A stretch of DNA of 64,000 bases from Cenococcum geophilum 1.58 (taxonomy: Eukaryota > Ascomycota > Dothideomycetes > Gloniales > Gloniaceae): assembly GCA_001692895.1 (NCBI GenBank), contig KV748211.1, forward strand, positions 1,116,001-1,180,000. The letters run 5' to 3'. Below, in pieces: positions 45,107 to 56,482 of this stretch. The notes below the pieces were generated by a model. The model saw only the letters and a program-made list of their open reading frames with translations. It was not told the DNA's origin and did not search any database. Numbering within the stretch: position 1 is the stretch's first letter; each line of letters starts with the position of its first letter. The position numbers were made by a program, and so were the translations under genes.

Positions 45107-46490
45107 TTGTGCCGTAAGGATAATTATTACTTATATTTTATAGTTCCTAAAAATAAGCAGCTATATTTTATAACGTCTATCTTAGAAAAGGAAGGCATTG
45201 TAGAAGCTATCTTCCCTAACTCCCTAAAACCTTATTATAATACCACCACATCCTTTATATACATGCCACCACTATCCTATAACTCCGCAAGCGTTTGCGA
45301 CATTAGCGTAGCTAAAAGCTTAGTACCTAGAGCTTTATAAAGCCGCCTATACTATCTAGGACCTAGAGCTAATCCCTAGGAATATTACAATAGGGTAACC
45401 GCTTTACACCGCATCCTAGATTACAGCCTTACTTCTCCCATCCCCTATTCTCCTCCTCCTTCTTATATACTCCTTTTTCTTTACTATTAGGGCTACTAAG
45501 AGGATAGTCCTCTTTCTAATAAGCATTATAATTAAATTAGGCCCTAAACCTATTCCTTTTATTAATATTTCCTAGCTATTCCAAAGCTGTTTCTATCTTT
45601 TCCTGGTATTACATCTCTTCTAGACATCTAATCTCTATTTAAAAAATTTCCTCTTAAAATACTACCAAATCTTAAAAACCTATATACCCCTAGAAGTTAG
45701 TTTTTTAATAGTAGTTAGATTCTTACCTTAGCTTTTCCAAATATTGCCAAATTTATCACGATAGCAATGTTAATACTAGAATAAAAAAACCTTAATTATA
45801 CAGTACTAAAAGGCTTTATTTTCTATGGCGGAATAGTAGTCTTAAATACTAAAGCACTGGTGCGGGAGATAGGTACTATGCTATAGATCTCCGTTTTAAA
45901 GTTAAGATTTTCTATAGAGGATTTAAGCTCCAAGGGGGTACCCTTTAAAGACCCGTTTCCCTATACATTTTGGCTAAACTTCCATTATAGGATTGTCCCA
46001 GGGTTAATACCTATCCACTATACTACTCTCCTAATCTTACCCCTCTCTCCTAGGCCTATAGCCCTACCTATTCCAGCTCCAATTCTAATCTTATACCCGC
46101 ACTCCTATTCTTATACTCCTCCGATATAATATCTCCTCTTATACTCATCTTAACCTTTATATTTTAGATCTATCTCGGACTCTCCTCCTAATAATACCCT
46201 TTTCTTATCCCTAACCCCACTTATGTTCTCTTTTTTTATAATAAAGTACTATCCATAAAGCCTTTCTTTCCATGCTACTACTTTAGGATTAGGTTAGTTA
46301 AGCTTAGGCGTTTAATATACACGGCTTATAAGGGCTCTATAACTACTACTAAGACAACTTAAACAGGCGAGGAGATAGGGATAACTGTAATAGGTAGAAG
46401 GCCTAAAGAGGAACCCCTAAGGAGAGAAAATCCGAAACTATTAGGGAGAGAAAGATCTTAGGAGTTAAGTCTTAAGGGCCGATGCTAATT
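45107..46490 (+). pseudogene. Unidentified decayed ORF, about 400 codons
   Basis: The frame opens at or before 45,107 and, reading RIP stops through, continues to about 46,400 without an obvious shift. Segments include YFITSILEKEGIVEAIFPNS, YNTTTSFIYMPPLSYNSASV, SVCDISVAKSLVPRAL and LGPRANPxEYYNRVTALHRI. The middle (45,830-45,990) reads FYGGIVVLNTKALVREIGT and SSKGVPFKDPFPYTFW, and it ends in a basic tail. I do not recognise the family. Codon pattern and length argue that this was a real protein. It may belong with the transposase-like remnant upstream or be a host gene. Confidence 0.45.
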
Positions 46491-47963
46491 ATTATAGCTA
46501 ATGCCCTAAATAAGCGTATAAATAAGTGCTTAGATAAGTTGCAGCTTTAATAACTAGTTAATAAGAGAATATCTAGATATGTAAAATAATATAAGGTGAG
46601 GCGCCATATCTAAAGGGGCAATATCTCACTAATAAGTAATATAACCAGCTACGCTTCGCTTAAAGAGACCTAAGTATTATAATACCTCGCTTTCCTAAGC
46701 TCTTTAAGTTAGGTAACCTAACTTTTTAGTTCCGGTTAGTTATAGTAAGTATTCCCTTAGACTCCTAGTCTAAATTATCGCATTAGGCTACTTAACTATA
46801 CCTCCTTATTACTATAGCCTTAAGCTTATCTTTTTTGCGCCTTCTACGTTAAGCCTAGAACACTTAATATTTAGGTAGAAAATAGGCATCTAAGCGCCTT
46901 AACGGGATAGGATTAAGGAGGCGGATTACAGTTAGATGGTATCATAGAGATAATAGTAGAAGTAAAGAGTTTAGAGGATTATATAATATAGTACAAAGTA
47001 TTACGCTAGAGTTTTTAACTAAAGAGACATTTTAATATTAATTAAGTTGTATTTATAATATGCCCTTATTTATAGCAGAGTTTTAAAACAAAATTAATGC
47101 GATCTTAAAAGTCCCTAACTCTAAAAGTAACTTAATAAAAATATCCCGTTTCCATACTCTTTATAAAAGCAGTTAGCTAAGTTTAGGATCCTCCTAGCCT
47201 TAAACATTATTAGGATAGTATTTATTAAATTAAATAATGCTTTATTAAAACTTAAATACTAATAAGAATTAAAGTTAGTATTATGTTTATAACGGAAAAT
47301 AATAGTATAAGAAAATACCAATCGGATATAGAACCTGCGTTAAAGTAATACACTATTTTCTTTTTAGAAATACTTTCTATTTTCTAAAATGCTCTCCTAT
47401 TAGAGATAGTGCATTTTATAAGATTTATTTAATCCCAACAGAGCTTTCGGCTTAATAGGTTTTATAGTTAATTACATGCCGTCTATAAGTGTATTTTTTT
47501 TAACTTTAAAACTTTTTTTTATTAAACTAGCTACTTTTATAGACACGATATATGCCAGCCTACTTAGCGAGACTCAATTTTTGACTCAAATAAAGAACAA
47601 CAGCTTAGTAATAGATTTTTCGCTTACTCGCGAGCCATGCTAAGGTAACCCCACTCTCAATTAGGCTCTTTTACCTTTAACGAATTAGCTACCCAAACGA
47701 GACAGCTACCTATTTGAGATAGTGTACGGACTCTCGCCAAAATTAAGATTAATTTAATATTAAAATCAACAACCTAAATCTACCCTATTACATAAATACA
47801 CTATAATCCATTAGTAGTTCCTTCCAAACCTTCTTTATAAAGGTAACAACTCCTTATAATATAGCCCTCCTTTCCTTTACTATAGCCTCTTCCTGTTCCT
47901 TTTAAAGCTTTTTCTTATTCTTCTTTTAAGCCTTAGTGTAAGGGATATTATTGTGAACACCTT

Positions 47964-47984
47964 GGGTTGCCCTTAAGGCAACCC
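47964..47984. other. Perfect hairpin 1
   Basis: GGGTTGCC, loop CTTAA, GGCAACCC. It lies 30 bp before hairpin 2 and could be part of a DNA-transposon terminus or a transcribed structure. Confidence 0.7.
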
Positions 47985-48011
47985 CTAAACGCCCCTTAGA
48001 TAGTCGCTAGT

Positions 48012-48030
48012 TACGTGCCGGAGGCACGTA
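48012..48030. other. Perfect hairpin 2
   Basis: TACGTGCC, loop GGA, GGCACGTA: 8-bp stem with a 3-nt loop. Confidence 0.7.
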
Positions 48031-48282
48031 CCTATAGTATATAGTCTCCACGATCCCAAAGGCCTTACCTTCTTAAGGATTCGTCTCTCTTACCAATCTA
48101 TCCTATTCTACAATCGTGTCCTTATAGCCCCCTATCTACAAAGTCCCCTTATATTTAAATCCTTCCTACTTCTTTTTAAAAAGGTAGCTGGCTTAAGGAC
48201 CAAATTGTGTATTTATATCTTTTATTTATAACTACTATTTTCCCTTAAAATTTTATAATAACCTAAACGGAAACTCTATAGG

Positions 48283-48492
48283 TGTTACGGCTTATATAAA
48301 TACCTCTAAACCAAAGCTTGTAGAATGCTATATTATAAAGATACTAAGCTAAAGAGAAGGAAAAGGGGTCGCTAGGACCGATATAAACAAATATATAGGG
48401 TAAGCCGCCAAGGCGCTAGCTTTGGGCGGGCCAATTATAGGTCGGTAAAATATGGCAGAATTTGGCAGGTAATATGCGATAGTGCCGTTACA
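48283..48492 (-). repeat. Gypsy-D left LTR (3' LTR)
   Basis: 210 bp, matching 60,539-60,748 apart from transitions. Confidence 0.94.
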
Positions 48493-48507
48493 TCACCCCC
48501 TTCTTTA
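48493..48507 (-). promoter_or_regulatory. Gypsy-D polypurine tract
   Basis: On the coding strand AAAGAAGGGGGTGA abuts the 3' LTR, the expected position. Confidence 0.8.
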
Positions 48508-48710
48508 AAAGAAAAGCTTGCCCTTAGGCTTAGTTAAAAATAGGGTAGTACTAGGCTTATAAACGTAGGATTATAAAATATAAGATAAGGAGATAAAGGG
48601 GATATAAGTACGTCCAGACTAAGTATAAAGGGCAATTATAGGCTAAGTAGAAGCACTAGGCTAGAAAGAGTAACCGCTAAAAGTCTTAGCACGGATCTAA
48701 CTAATTAGAC

Positions 48711-48733
48711 AACTTTAACCAGCGGTTAAAGTT
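48711..48733 (-). other. Conserved stem-loop in the Gypsy-D 3' non-coding region
   Basis: Arms AACTTTAAC and GTTAAAGTT around loop CAGCG (plus strand). On the coding strand it is followed by GTCTAATTAGTTAGAT, identical to the block after the Gypsy-B stem-loop at 35,177-35,199. Relative to coding, the loop reads CGCTG here but CAGCA in Gypsy-B. Confidence 0.75.
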
Positions 48734-48839
48734 CCTAAATATCTGAAATTTTATAGTACTAGCAGAAAACGGCAGAATATAGCAGAATTTAGTAGATAGC
48801 TATATTAGGGCTTTAGGGCGTTTTTATCCCTATATTCTT

Positions 48840-50263
48840 CCGGTAATTTATTATCTTTATTATACTAGCATTCCATCTATTTATTTAGGTACTTTAGGGG
48901 TCTAGGCGTATTAGGGTATTAGTTATAGAATTTTTTAAGCTTTTGGGGGTAGCTTATAAAGTTCTATATAGGGTACCAAGTTAGGTTAGAATTATAGCCC
49001 TTCTATTAGATATGGTATTTTAGCGTTCCCCATACTATCTTATAGGCCAGTATTTTATTAACCTCCTATTTATTATNACCGTTTACTTAAACTNGTAGGN
49101 NAGGCTTNTTCTTTTNTNTAGGNAATAGGTTNTTTATAGCTTTCCGTAACTTATCTAGTAAAAAGATAGGGTAAACCCTAATTAAATCTAGGAGCTTTAT
49201 CTTATATAAGTTGCCTATCTTTTTAAGAACCTTATATAGTTCTACTATTTAGTAGTCTAGCTTACGGCTAGGTTATTTAGTCTTTTAATTCCTTATTATA
49301 ACCTAGACTATATTGCTAGGGGCAAAATTAGGCTCTTAACGGTGTTTATTCGCCTACTATTTTATTAACCTCTAAGCTTTTTCTAAGTTCTCGCGGGCTA
49401 CCGTCTAGGCTTCCTCTAATTATTTAGTATACTATTGGGCCTTAGTATAGGATAGCTTCTCTTATATAGTCTAGGGTTTTTCTAGCCTTTTTTAGTNAAA
49501 GCTTATGCGGGGTAAGTATCCTATTTCTAGCTAAATTGGGGTAAACCCTATAGAGTTATAGGGTAGGGTTGCTTACGCGTAGTCTATTAAGGGTAGTAGT
49601 TTAGACTAGTTATTCTAAAAATAGTTAATAAAGGGCCTAAGCCTCTAGTCTAGGTACTAATTTACAATCTCTGTCTAACTATCTATCTGGGGGTAATAAG
49701 CTGTAGAAAGCTTTAGCTTAATACCTAAAATTTAGGTAAACTTATTCTAGAAGGCCGATATAAACTATAGCCTATAATTAAACACAATAGTATCTAGTGG
49801 TCTGTAGATTTGGTAGACGTAATAAATAAATAGCTAGGCTACCTCTTTAGTATTAATATTCTTATAATAGGGAATTAAAAACGGGCGTTTACTAAAGCGG
49901 TTAACTATAACTATAACTATATTATATCCGTTACGGTCCCTAAGTAGTTTATAAAGTCTATAAAGATATACTACTAAGGGCGCTTTAGTATTAGGAGTAG
50001 CTTAAGTAGTCCTAGGGTCTTATCCCGTGGGATTATAGCTCTCTAGCAGTCTTTGCAGTTCTATATATATTAATTAATATCCATAACTATTCTCGGCTAG
50101 TAGTAGCGGCAGTTAATAATTTTATAGGTCTTATTCTTGCTAGGGTATACTATAGAGATTTAGCAATAAGCTTCGCGGATTAGTTTAGTCTATAGATATT
50201 AACGTTAGGGACTATAAGCCACTCCTAGTATAGGAGTAATTTTTTCTCTATTTTAAAATTAGG
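48840..50263 (-). pseudogene. pol: Gypsy-D integrase and chromodomain
   Basis: Minus-strand frame left of Copia-B. The integrase core lies at about 50,150-49,400, with a decayed zinc-binding CKDC-like segment near 50,055, FIDFINYLGTVTDII-like text near 49,930 and HKLxLKKARKTLDYIREA near 49,470-49,500. The chromodomain VNKILAYKIVWGTLKYHI followed by KGYNSNLTxYPI lies at about 48,960-49,055. It is the C-terminal part of the polyprotein whose N-terminal part is right of Copia-B. Runs of N lie between integrase and chromodomain. Confidence 0.8.
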
Positions 50264-50268
50264 GTCTC

Positions 50269-50486
50269 TGTTTGTACTAATTTAATAACACGAGTAAGTT
50301 GTATCCCAGGGCACAAAATACGTATAGTATCGTATGCTCTTTAGGATGGTGGTAACTGTCGATTCTATTAAGGTAGACTACGTGGTTTATATACTAACGC
50401 GCCTCCCCCCTAATTAGTTAGCATGTAGGTGGTTGGTACACAAACGCGTATTTACGCGTTCGTATACTAGGTGCTATAATTATACA
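50269..50486 (-). repeat. Copia-B left LTR (3' LTR)
   Basis: 218 bp, TGTTTGTAC to ATTATACA, matching 56,265-56,482. Confidence 0.93.
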
Positions 50487-50759
50487 CTAGCGGTACTTGG
50501 AAAATGAAACCGCTTATATATAGCCTCTGTAATTGCCTTAATAGAACCATAAGACACATAAGAAAATATATAGGAAATCCCTCCTAAGGTGCCTTCTAGG
50601 TTGCCTTCCAAATGGTGCTCTAAGCTAGCCGTAAGTCCTGCTTACGGTCCGTAAAATAAACTGTACAGCCTTTTAACGGGCCGTAAATGCACCATACGGC
50701 CTTCTGACGGGCCGTAACTAAACCATAAATGCTCCGTTAGTCTCGCTCTACCCATTCTA

Positions 50760-53700
50760 TAACCTTTAGGTTGAGCTTGTTCGTATTAATTAGGGTTTTA
50801 AAAGCTTAACACGGCTTTGCCTTAGTTATAGCGTCTACTAGGTTGTCTCCGCTGCTAATCCATTTGACCTCTGTAATCTTACGTCGTTTATAGGCCTGAT
50901 ATAAGCACATTAGGTTAACTATAAGCCTCTTCTCTTATGTCGTACCTAGTTTAACTAGGCAGTCGTAAAGGGACTTTAAATCGGTGTATAAAACCAGGGG
51001 TAACTACTTTAGTTATAGAATCTTCTAGACCGTTAATTTGATTACGGCTGCTATATTAAATCTATAAGCTAGTATATATAGCTTAGAAGCTAGTATACTA
51101 CGGGTTACTTATTTACACTTAATTAAAGACTAATATAGTATATTTGCGTCCTAATTGCGGTCCGTAAGTACAATTATAAAGCCGATTTGTGATAATAGGT
51201 CTTTATTATTAGTAAAAGATATATCCGTAAATACTAATAGGCTAAGGGAATTTAGGTCTAGTGGTATAAAAGTAAGTCCCCTTACTGCATTGTTAATTTG
51301 CCACTGGATGCGCTTATTAAGCTGCTTAATATTTTCTTCTTATAGGTCTACTGCCTGGGCCGTAAAGGATAGATTGTAGGTAGATTTAGGTTAACAGACT
51401 GTGGCAATATAGGCGCCTCTTGTACGCTGTGCAGCGTATTAGTCCTTTATATTTACGGTTTTANNNGTCTCTNNNNGGGAACTANTAAGGTCNATAGGNT
51501 TTNCTATAATAGGCTTTAGGTTTTAAGCTTGGCGTTCCTAAGTCAGCTTAATTAGGTTGCCCTTTTATATAATTAAGCCTCTATTAAACTTAATTGGAGT
51601 CTGTTTAGTTAACTACTCTCACAGCTTTACTAAGAACTTTACCTTTTATAGTTTAGTTTCTTTAGCATCTATAAAGGTTTGGTCTGCTAGGAAGAGGGTA
51701 TTATTAGTTTAGAGTCCAATAATGCTAAGGCCGTTTAATAGGGTGTATAAGAGGCAGGGGTTATAGGTTAACTATTCCATTTTAAGTTTACTAATATAAT
51801 GCTAGTGGTACGTTTTAAATTAATGGCTTCTAGCTTCTAGTACTCCGTAAAGAGGTTTTATAACCCATAAAATTGTTCCTAGTTATAGGTTAAGCTCGCG
51901 GGGTGGTCATATAAAGATATCTCTGCTTAGGTAGGTATTAGACTGCATATAGGCTTACGAGATATCCCGTAAGTAGAGGGCTATAGGTTTAATTTGCTGT
52001 AATCTAGGCGTAAGTATAAGTATAATCCATTAACTAACTTATTAAATTGTAGGCGATTGCGTAAGGACTAAATCCTTTCCCTAGTCGTTATAAGCTTATA
52101 TAATGAGCCTTAACTTTTTAAAGGCTTTATTAGTACTAGGGTGCTTAATTTCGTTAATAAAGCGTAAGTTAAATATACGGACGCCTTGCGGAACGTCTTT
52201 CTCTATTATAACCGCAAAGACGCCCTTCTTAAGTAATCCGTTAATCTCTTTGCGTTATAAGTCCGTAAAAGGGGTTTCCTATACTAAAACTAATATATCT
52301 ATAGGCGGAGATTGCCTTGCAAATATTCCTGCGGAGGTTAAGTAATTTTTTATTACGGTGTTTTTAGTTACGGGGTGCTTTTGGGGGCGTCCTTAACCAC
52401 GTTTTACGGTAGGTTTAGTAGGTTTCTAAGGGACTTCTAAGGTAGGTAAGGGTGCTTCTAGTTTATCTAGTTCAGCGGGTGCTTTTAGTTTGTCTGGTTT
52501 AATAGGTGCTTTTAGTTCGTCTAGCTTGGCGGGTGCTTCCGGTTCGTTTAGTTTAATAGGTACTTCTAGTTTATCTAGCTTAACGTTATGGTTATCTTTA
52601 GGCCAAAAGTAGGGTTTTACGGACGCGCTTCTAAAGCTAGTTAGCCCGCTAGGAAGTTATACGCAGCACGTCTTATTTTCTACGGTTAGTAGATAATAAG
52701 GTCCAGTCTACTTACCGCTTTTACGCCATATAAGGACTTTAGAGTTAAGCGGGAGGTCGTGTACTAAGGTTATGTTAGGTTCGTTACGGTAGTATAGGGC
52801 GTTATTAATAGCTTGCTTGGCCCGTAGCTTAACTATTTCAGTTATTGCCTTCTGTATTATAGCTGCTCGTTCTATAATAAACGGGGTAGAAGGGTCTAGT
52901 TTGCTTATCCTTAGGTAGGCTCTATAGATTAAAAGGGTGGGTACTAGTCTATCTAGGCCAGTAGTGTCGTTAATAGCTTTTACGGCTATCTGTAGAGCTA
53001 GTTCCTTTTAAATGTCCTTATATTTGTCCATAATAATCTAGTAAGCTCTCTATAAGGCTAGGTAAGCTCGCTTAATAAGCCTAATAGACTAATATATCTT
53101 AACTGGGACAGCTTTTATTAATATAGCTATGGCCGTAGTATACTGCTAGAATTCCTTGCTGATAAAGTTCCTACTAGCGTTGTAGGTAATATACTTAGGG
53201 GGTCTAACGTATGTGTTAATCTAGTAGGTCCGTAAAATATCCTAAGTATGTTTTATGGATATATTTTACAACTAACGGGCGGCTTAGTAGCGGGTTGCCT
53301 CATTAATTATATATAATACTAGGCTGCCGTTAATATATATAATGTCTACGTATACTAAGTGGTTGAAGTTAAGGTCCTTATAAAGGGTGAACTTAAATCA
53401 GCCTAGGGAACGTCCGTATTTTTAGCAGAAGGAGCAGTATTTGGTTAGGTGGTTAATTGCCTTCTTATTAACGTCGTCGTATCTAAAGCGTTTAAGGACT
53501 CTATATAGCTTTTCGGCTAACGGGTGGCCGAAACGGCAGTATAGGCGGTGGATTTTAGTACTAGTAAGGTAATATAGGTTATAGTTAAAAGATTCCTAAA
53601 TATAGGTCCGTAGAGTCTCTCTCTATATAAGGAACGGGTGTCCAAATCGTTGTATAATTGGTAGGGTAATATGCTTACTTCTTAGGGCAGTTACGGGGCC

Positions 53701-56050
53701 AATTAAGGTGTCCGTAACGTTGTTATAGTAAACCTATAACCTATCTATGTCCGTAAAGTAAAGTAGGAAAGGGGTATCCGCTTTTACTATATAGAAGTTA
53801 ACTAGGCTAATTAGAGTCTTAACTTTAACTAATCTAATTAATACGGTTAAGCCGATACCGAATTAGACGTTTACGGCCCTAGTTTACGTAATATTAATGT
53901 CCGTATTGTTATTTGTGGTGGTCCTATATATAAGGTATTGTCTATAGCCTATAGTAGACTTCTTAGAGGCACCTATGTTAATTATAACACCATAGAATTC
54001 CTTAGGGGTATAGCGTTCTATGGTGATATATATAAATAGGTCCTGCTTATAATTTATAACGTCCGTAACGGGGGTACTTACGGAATAGTTTTTAGGCGTA
54101 ACTAAGTGTATAAAGGAACGGTTAGCTAATATAGTCGTAATATTAAAGGCTTAGCTGTCCGTAAAAGGTCTGAAAGTAGTTAGAAATATCTCTAAGGTTT
54201 CTTATTCCTAAGTATCTAAGTTAAAGTTAACTATAAGGGCTTCTATTAACTTATCAGGGGGCTCTCTACTTCCTCTCCTTTGTATTTTAAAATAAACTAG
54301 TTAATACGACTATTAAGTCTTTTCCTGGACTTATTACGTTCTTCCTAGGTATACCTTATAGACTAATATTCTTCCTTACTACATATAAAGCACTTCTGGC
54401 TGGTTTATCTATAGGGGTATATTTTTATACGGGGGTTGCTATAGGGGTTATAGGTGGGACTTAGTCGGTATAGGTGCTGCTAGCGGTAGCGGCGGTTCAT
54501 AAAGCAGACGTCTAAGTCTGTTTACGGATATTAAATATCTGTAATAAAGGCTTAAGTGCTGCCTAGTAGGTTTAAGACTTCGTACATTATAATAAAGGAG
54601 CGTAGATCATTAATAAGGCTAGCTAAGGTATTTGTAGGCTTATAGTAGGCGTACTTATAAGGCTCTACTTCCTAGTAGGCCGTAATAAGTTTATTATGCA
54701 GGAAGTCGTCTGTTTAAAGCTTAGTGTTAAGGCCGTACTATAGGTGCTGGAGGTCTTTAATAAGAATTTGCAGGCACTCTATAGTCGATTTTTTAGTGTT
54801 CTTATTAATTACGGTCTATAGCTTGGTCGTATTCTATTAGGTAAGGATATTACGTTTATATTCTGGTCCTTTAAAGTAGTTGCGGGTAGCTTCGCATAGC
54901 TTATTAAAGGGAATACTAAGGGGGTTGCTCTTAAGGTTGGTGTAGTAGTAGTTAAGTGCTAGGCCGCGCAGCATAGTAGAGTAGGCTTGGCTAAATTCCT
55001 GTTTAGGAATATTAGCCTTCTGGTAGAGGTCCGTAAAGATAGTTAGTTTGAAGTTAAAGTTATCGTTTTTACCGCTGTACTTAGATTTGTCGGTATAGAG
55101 CTTAGCTAGGTTTACTAGCTCCTTGCCGTAGGTCTTTACTTAGGTAGATTGCGGATCTATAACTTGCGGATATATGGCTTATAAATATATAGTTTGCGGA
55201 TATATAGCTTACGGATCTATAACTTAAATAATAGAAGGGGTTTAGTCCGTATTTTGGTTTACGGGGGTATTATAGTCTATAATTTGGGTTGTGGGGGTAT
55301 TACGGTCCATAACTTAAGTACTAGGTATACTTTAGCTAGTAAGATTAATTCTAAGACTGCTTAGGTTTGTAGGACGAATTTAGTTAAGTAGGTTAGGTAT
55401 AAGGCTAGCAATTATATTAAGTTTAGAAGAAATAAAGAGTTCCTTAGTTTCTTAGAACTGGTCTAGGATTTCCTCTTTAGTCTATTCCGTTTGGTCCTTC
55501 TTATGTATTATATTATATAAGGACTATACAACAGTAACTCGTTTATTCCTTTTAACCTATACACCTTAGTTATATAAGAGGGTCCGTAGGTTACGGATGG
55601 TAGTAGGGTTGCATACTTTAAAGATAGCTTTTATAAAGTCCGCGAAGTCTTCCTAGTATTGCTCCCATAGGTCGACGTTTATAAGCTTAAAATATTTATA
55701 TTTAAGAACTTTGAATTTAATGTAGTTGTTAACGTTAGGTATGGACGTAAGGTCAACTCCCTACCTCTACTTTTCCTAACCTTTATTAACTTGCTTTTTT
55801 AGGTCTGCTATACTGTATTGTATAGTGTAGTATATAGTAGGTGGTAGAGGTCTTATAGGGTTTGTAAAAGCGGTTGGCGGGTCCGTAACGGTTCGTAGGA
55901 GGGTAAGGGGTTTCCGTAAGGGGTCTTGATAGGTCTATAGTAGTTCGTAAAAAGGTAGGGGGTCTCCATAAGGGGTCTAAAAAGACGTTAAAGGTATTAA
56001 AAGAGGGTATAGTAAGAATAGGGGTTTAAGGTTCGAAGGTAGGTTAAGGG
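50760..56050 (-). pseudogene. Copia-B gag-pol polyprotein, RIP-degraded
   Basis: Collinear with the Copia-A polyprotein: gag about 56,050-54,400 with a degraded zinc knuckle near 54,370-54,400, integrase about 54,000-53,000, RT about 52,150-51,600 and RNase H to about 50,800. The RT core reads like Copia-A, with Asn replacing catalytic Asp. Stops are slightly fewer in places than in Copia-A, but no long open stretch remains. N runs fall in the RT-RNase H interval. Confidence 0.83.
52450..52584 (-). repeat. In-frame 27-bp repeat in Copia-B pol, five units
   Basis: Five 27-bp units start at 52,450, 52,477, 52,504, 52,531 and 52,558, equivalent to the three-unit array of Copia-A (21,123-21,203). 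Each encodes nine residues of the KLDELEAPA type on the coding strand. Confidence 0.87.
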
Positions 56051-56264
56051 TAGGGGTTCCGTATAGGTCTATATTCGCGTCTATAAACTTCCGGTAAACT
56101 ATACTAAGACTTAAATAAATATATAGAGTTAGAGATAAGTCTATAATCCCCGACTTCCGACCTTCTAGTAGGTTATACTAGGAGTCTAAACAGGTAGTTA
56201 CTATCGAGTATCGCTCGGGGGGAGGTATCGAGTAATTGCTAATCTATACGCGCTTACTGATTAG

Positions 56265-56482
56265 TGTTCGTACTAATTTAATAGCACGAGTGAGTTGTAT
56301 CCCGGGGCACAAAATACGTATAGTATTGTATACTCTTTGGGATGGTGGTGACTGTCGATTCTATTAAGGTAGACTACGTAGTCTATATACTAACACGCCT
56401 CCCCCCTAATTAGTCAGCACGTAGGTGGTTAGTACACGAACGCGTATTTACGCGTTTATATACTAGGTGCTGTAATTATATA
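56265..56482 (-). repeat. Copia-B right LTR (5' LTR)
   Basis: 218 bp, matching 50,269-50,486; the last bases read TATATA instead of TATACA. Confidence 0.93.

Larger units (their letters stand above)
46491..48277. other. Spacer with two hairpins
   Basis: No convincing gene. A 46.7-46.8 kb segment looks faintly tRNA-like but fails on the T arm. Near 47,940-48,080 the sequence becomes GC-richer and contains two hairpins described separately. The stretch 46,900-47,700 has scattered open segments with no recognised domain. Confidence 0.45.
50269..56482 (-). mobile_element. Copia-B, complete Ty1/copia element inside Gypsy-D
   Basis: Two 218-bp LTRs (50,269-50,486 and 56,265-56,482) and exact target duplication GTCTC (50,264-50,268 and 56,483-56,487). 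Internal sequence is collinear with Copia-A (18.8-25.4 kb), including shared RIP-prone blocks. It lacks the solo LTR and part of the LTR-internal array. Ns at about 51,465-51,504. Confidence 0.94.

Noticed and set aside
46700-46800. tRNA-like segment with a good anticodon-type stem-loop and a D-arm-like stretch
   Set aside because: No acceptor stem closes around it and there is no B-box or T arm; the palindromic core makes both strands look tRNA-like by chance.
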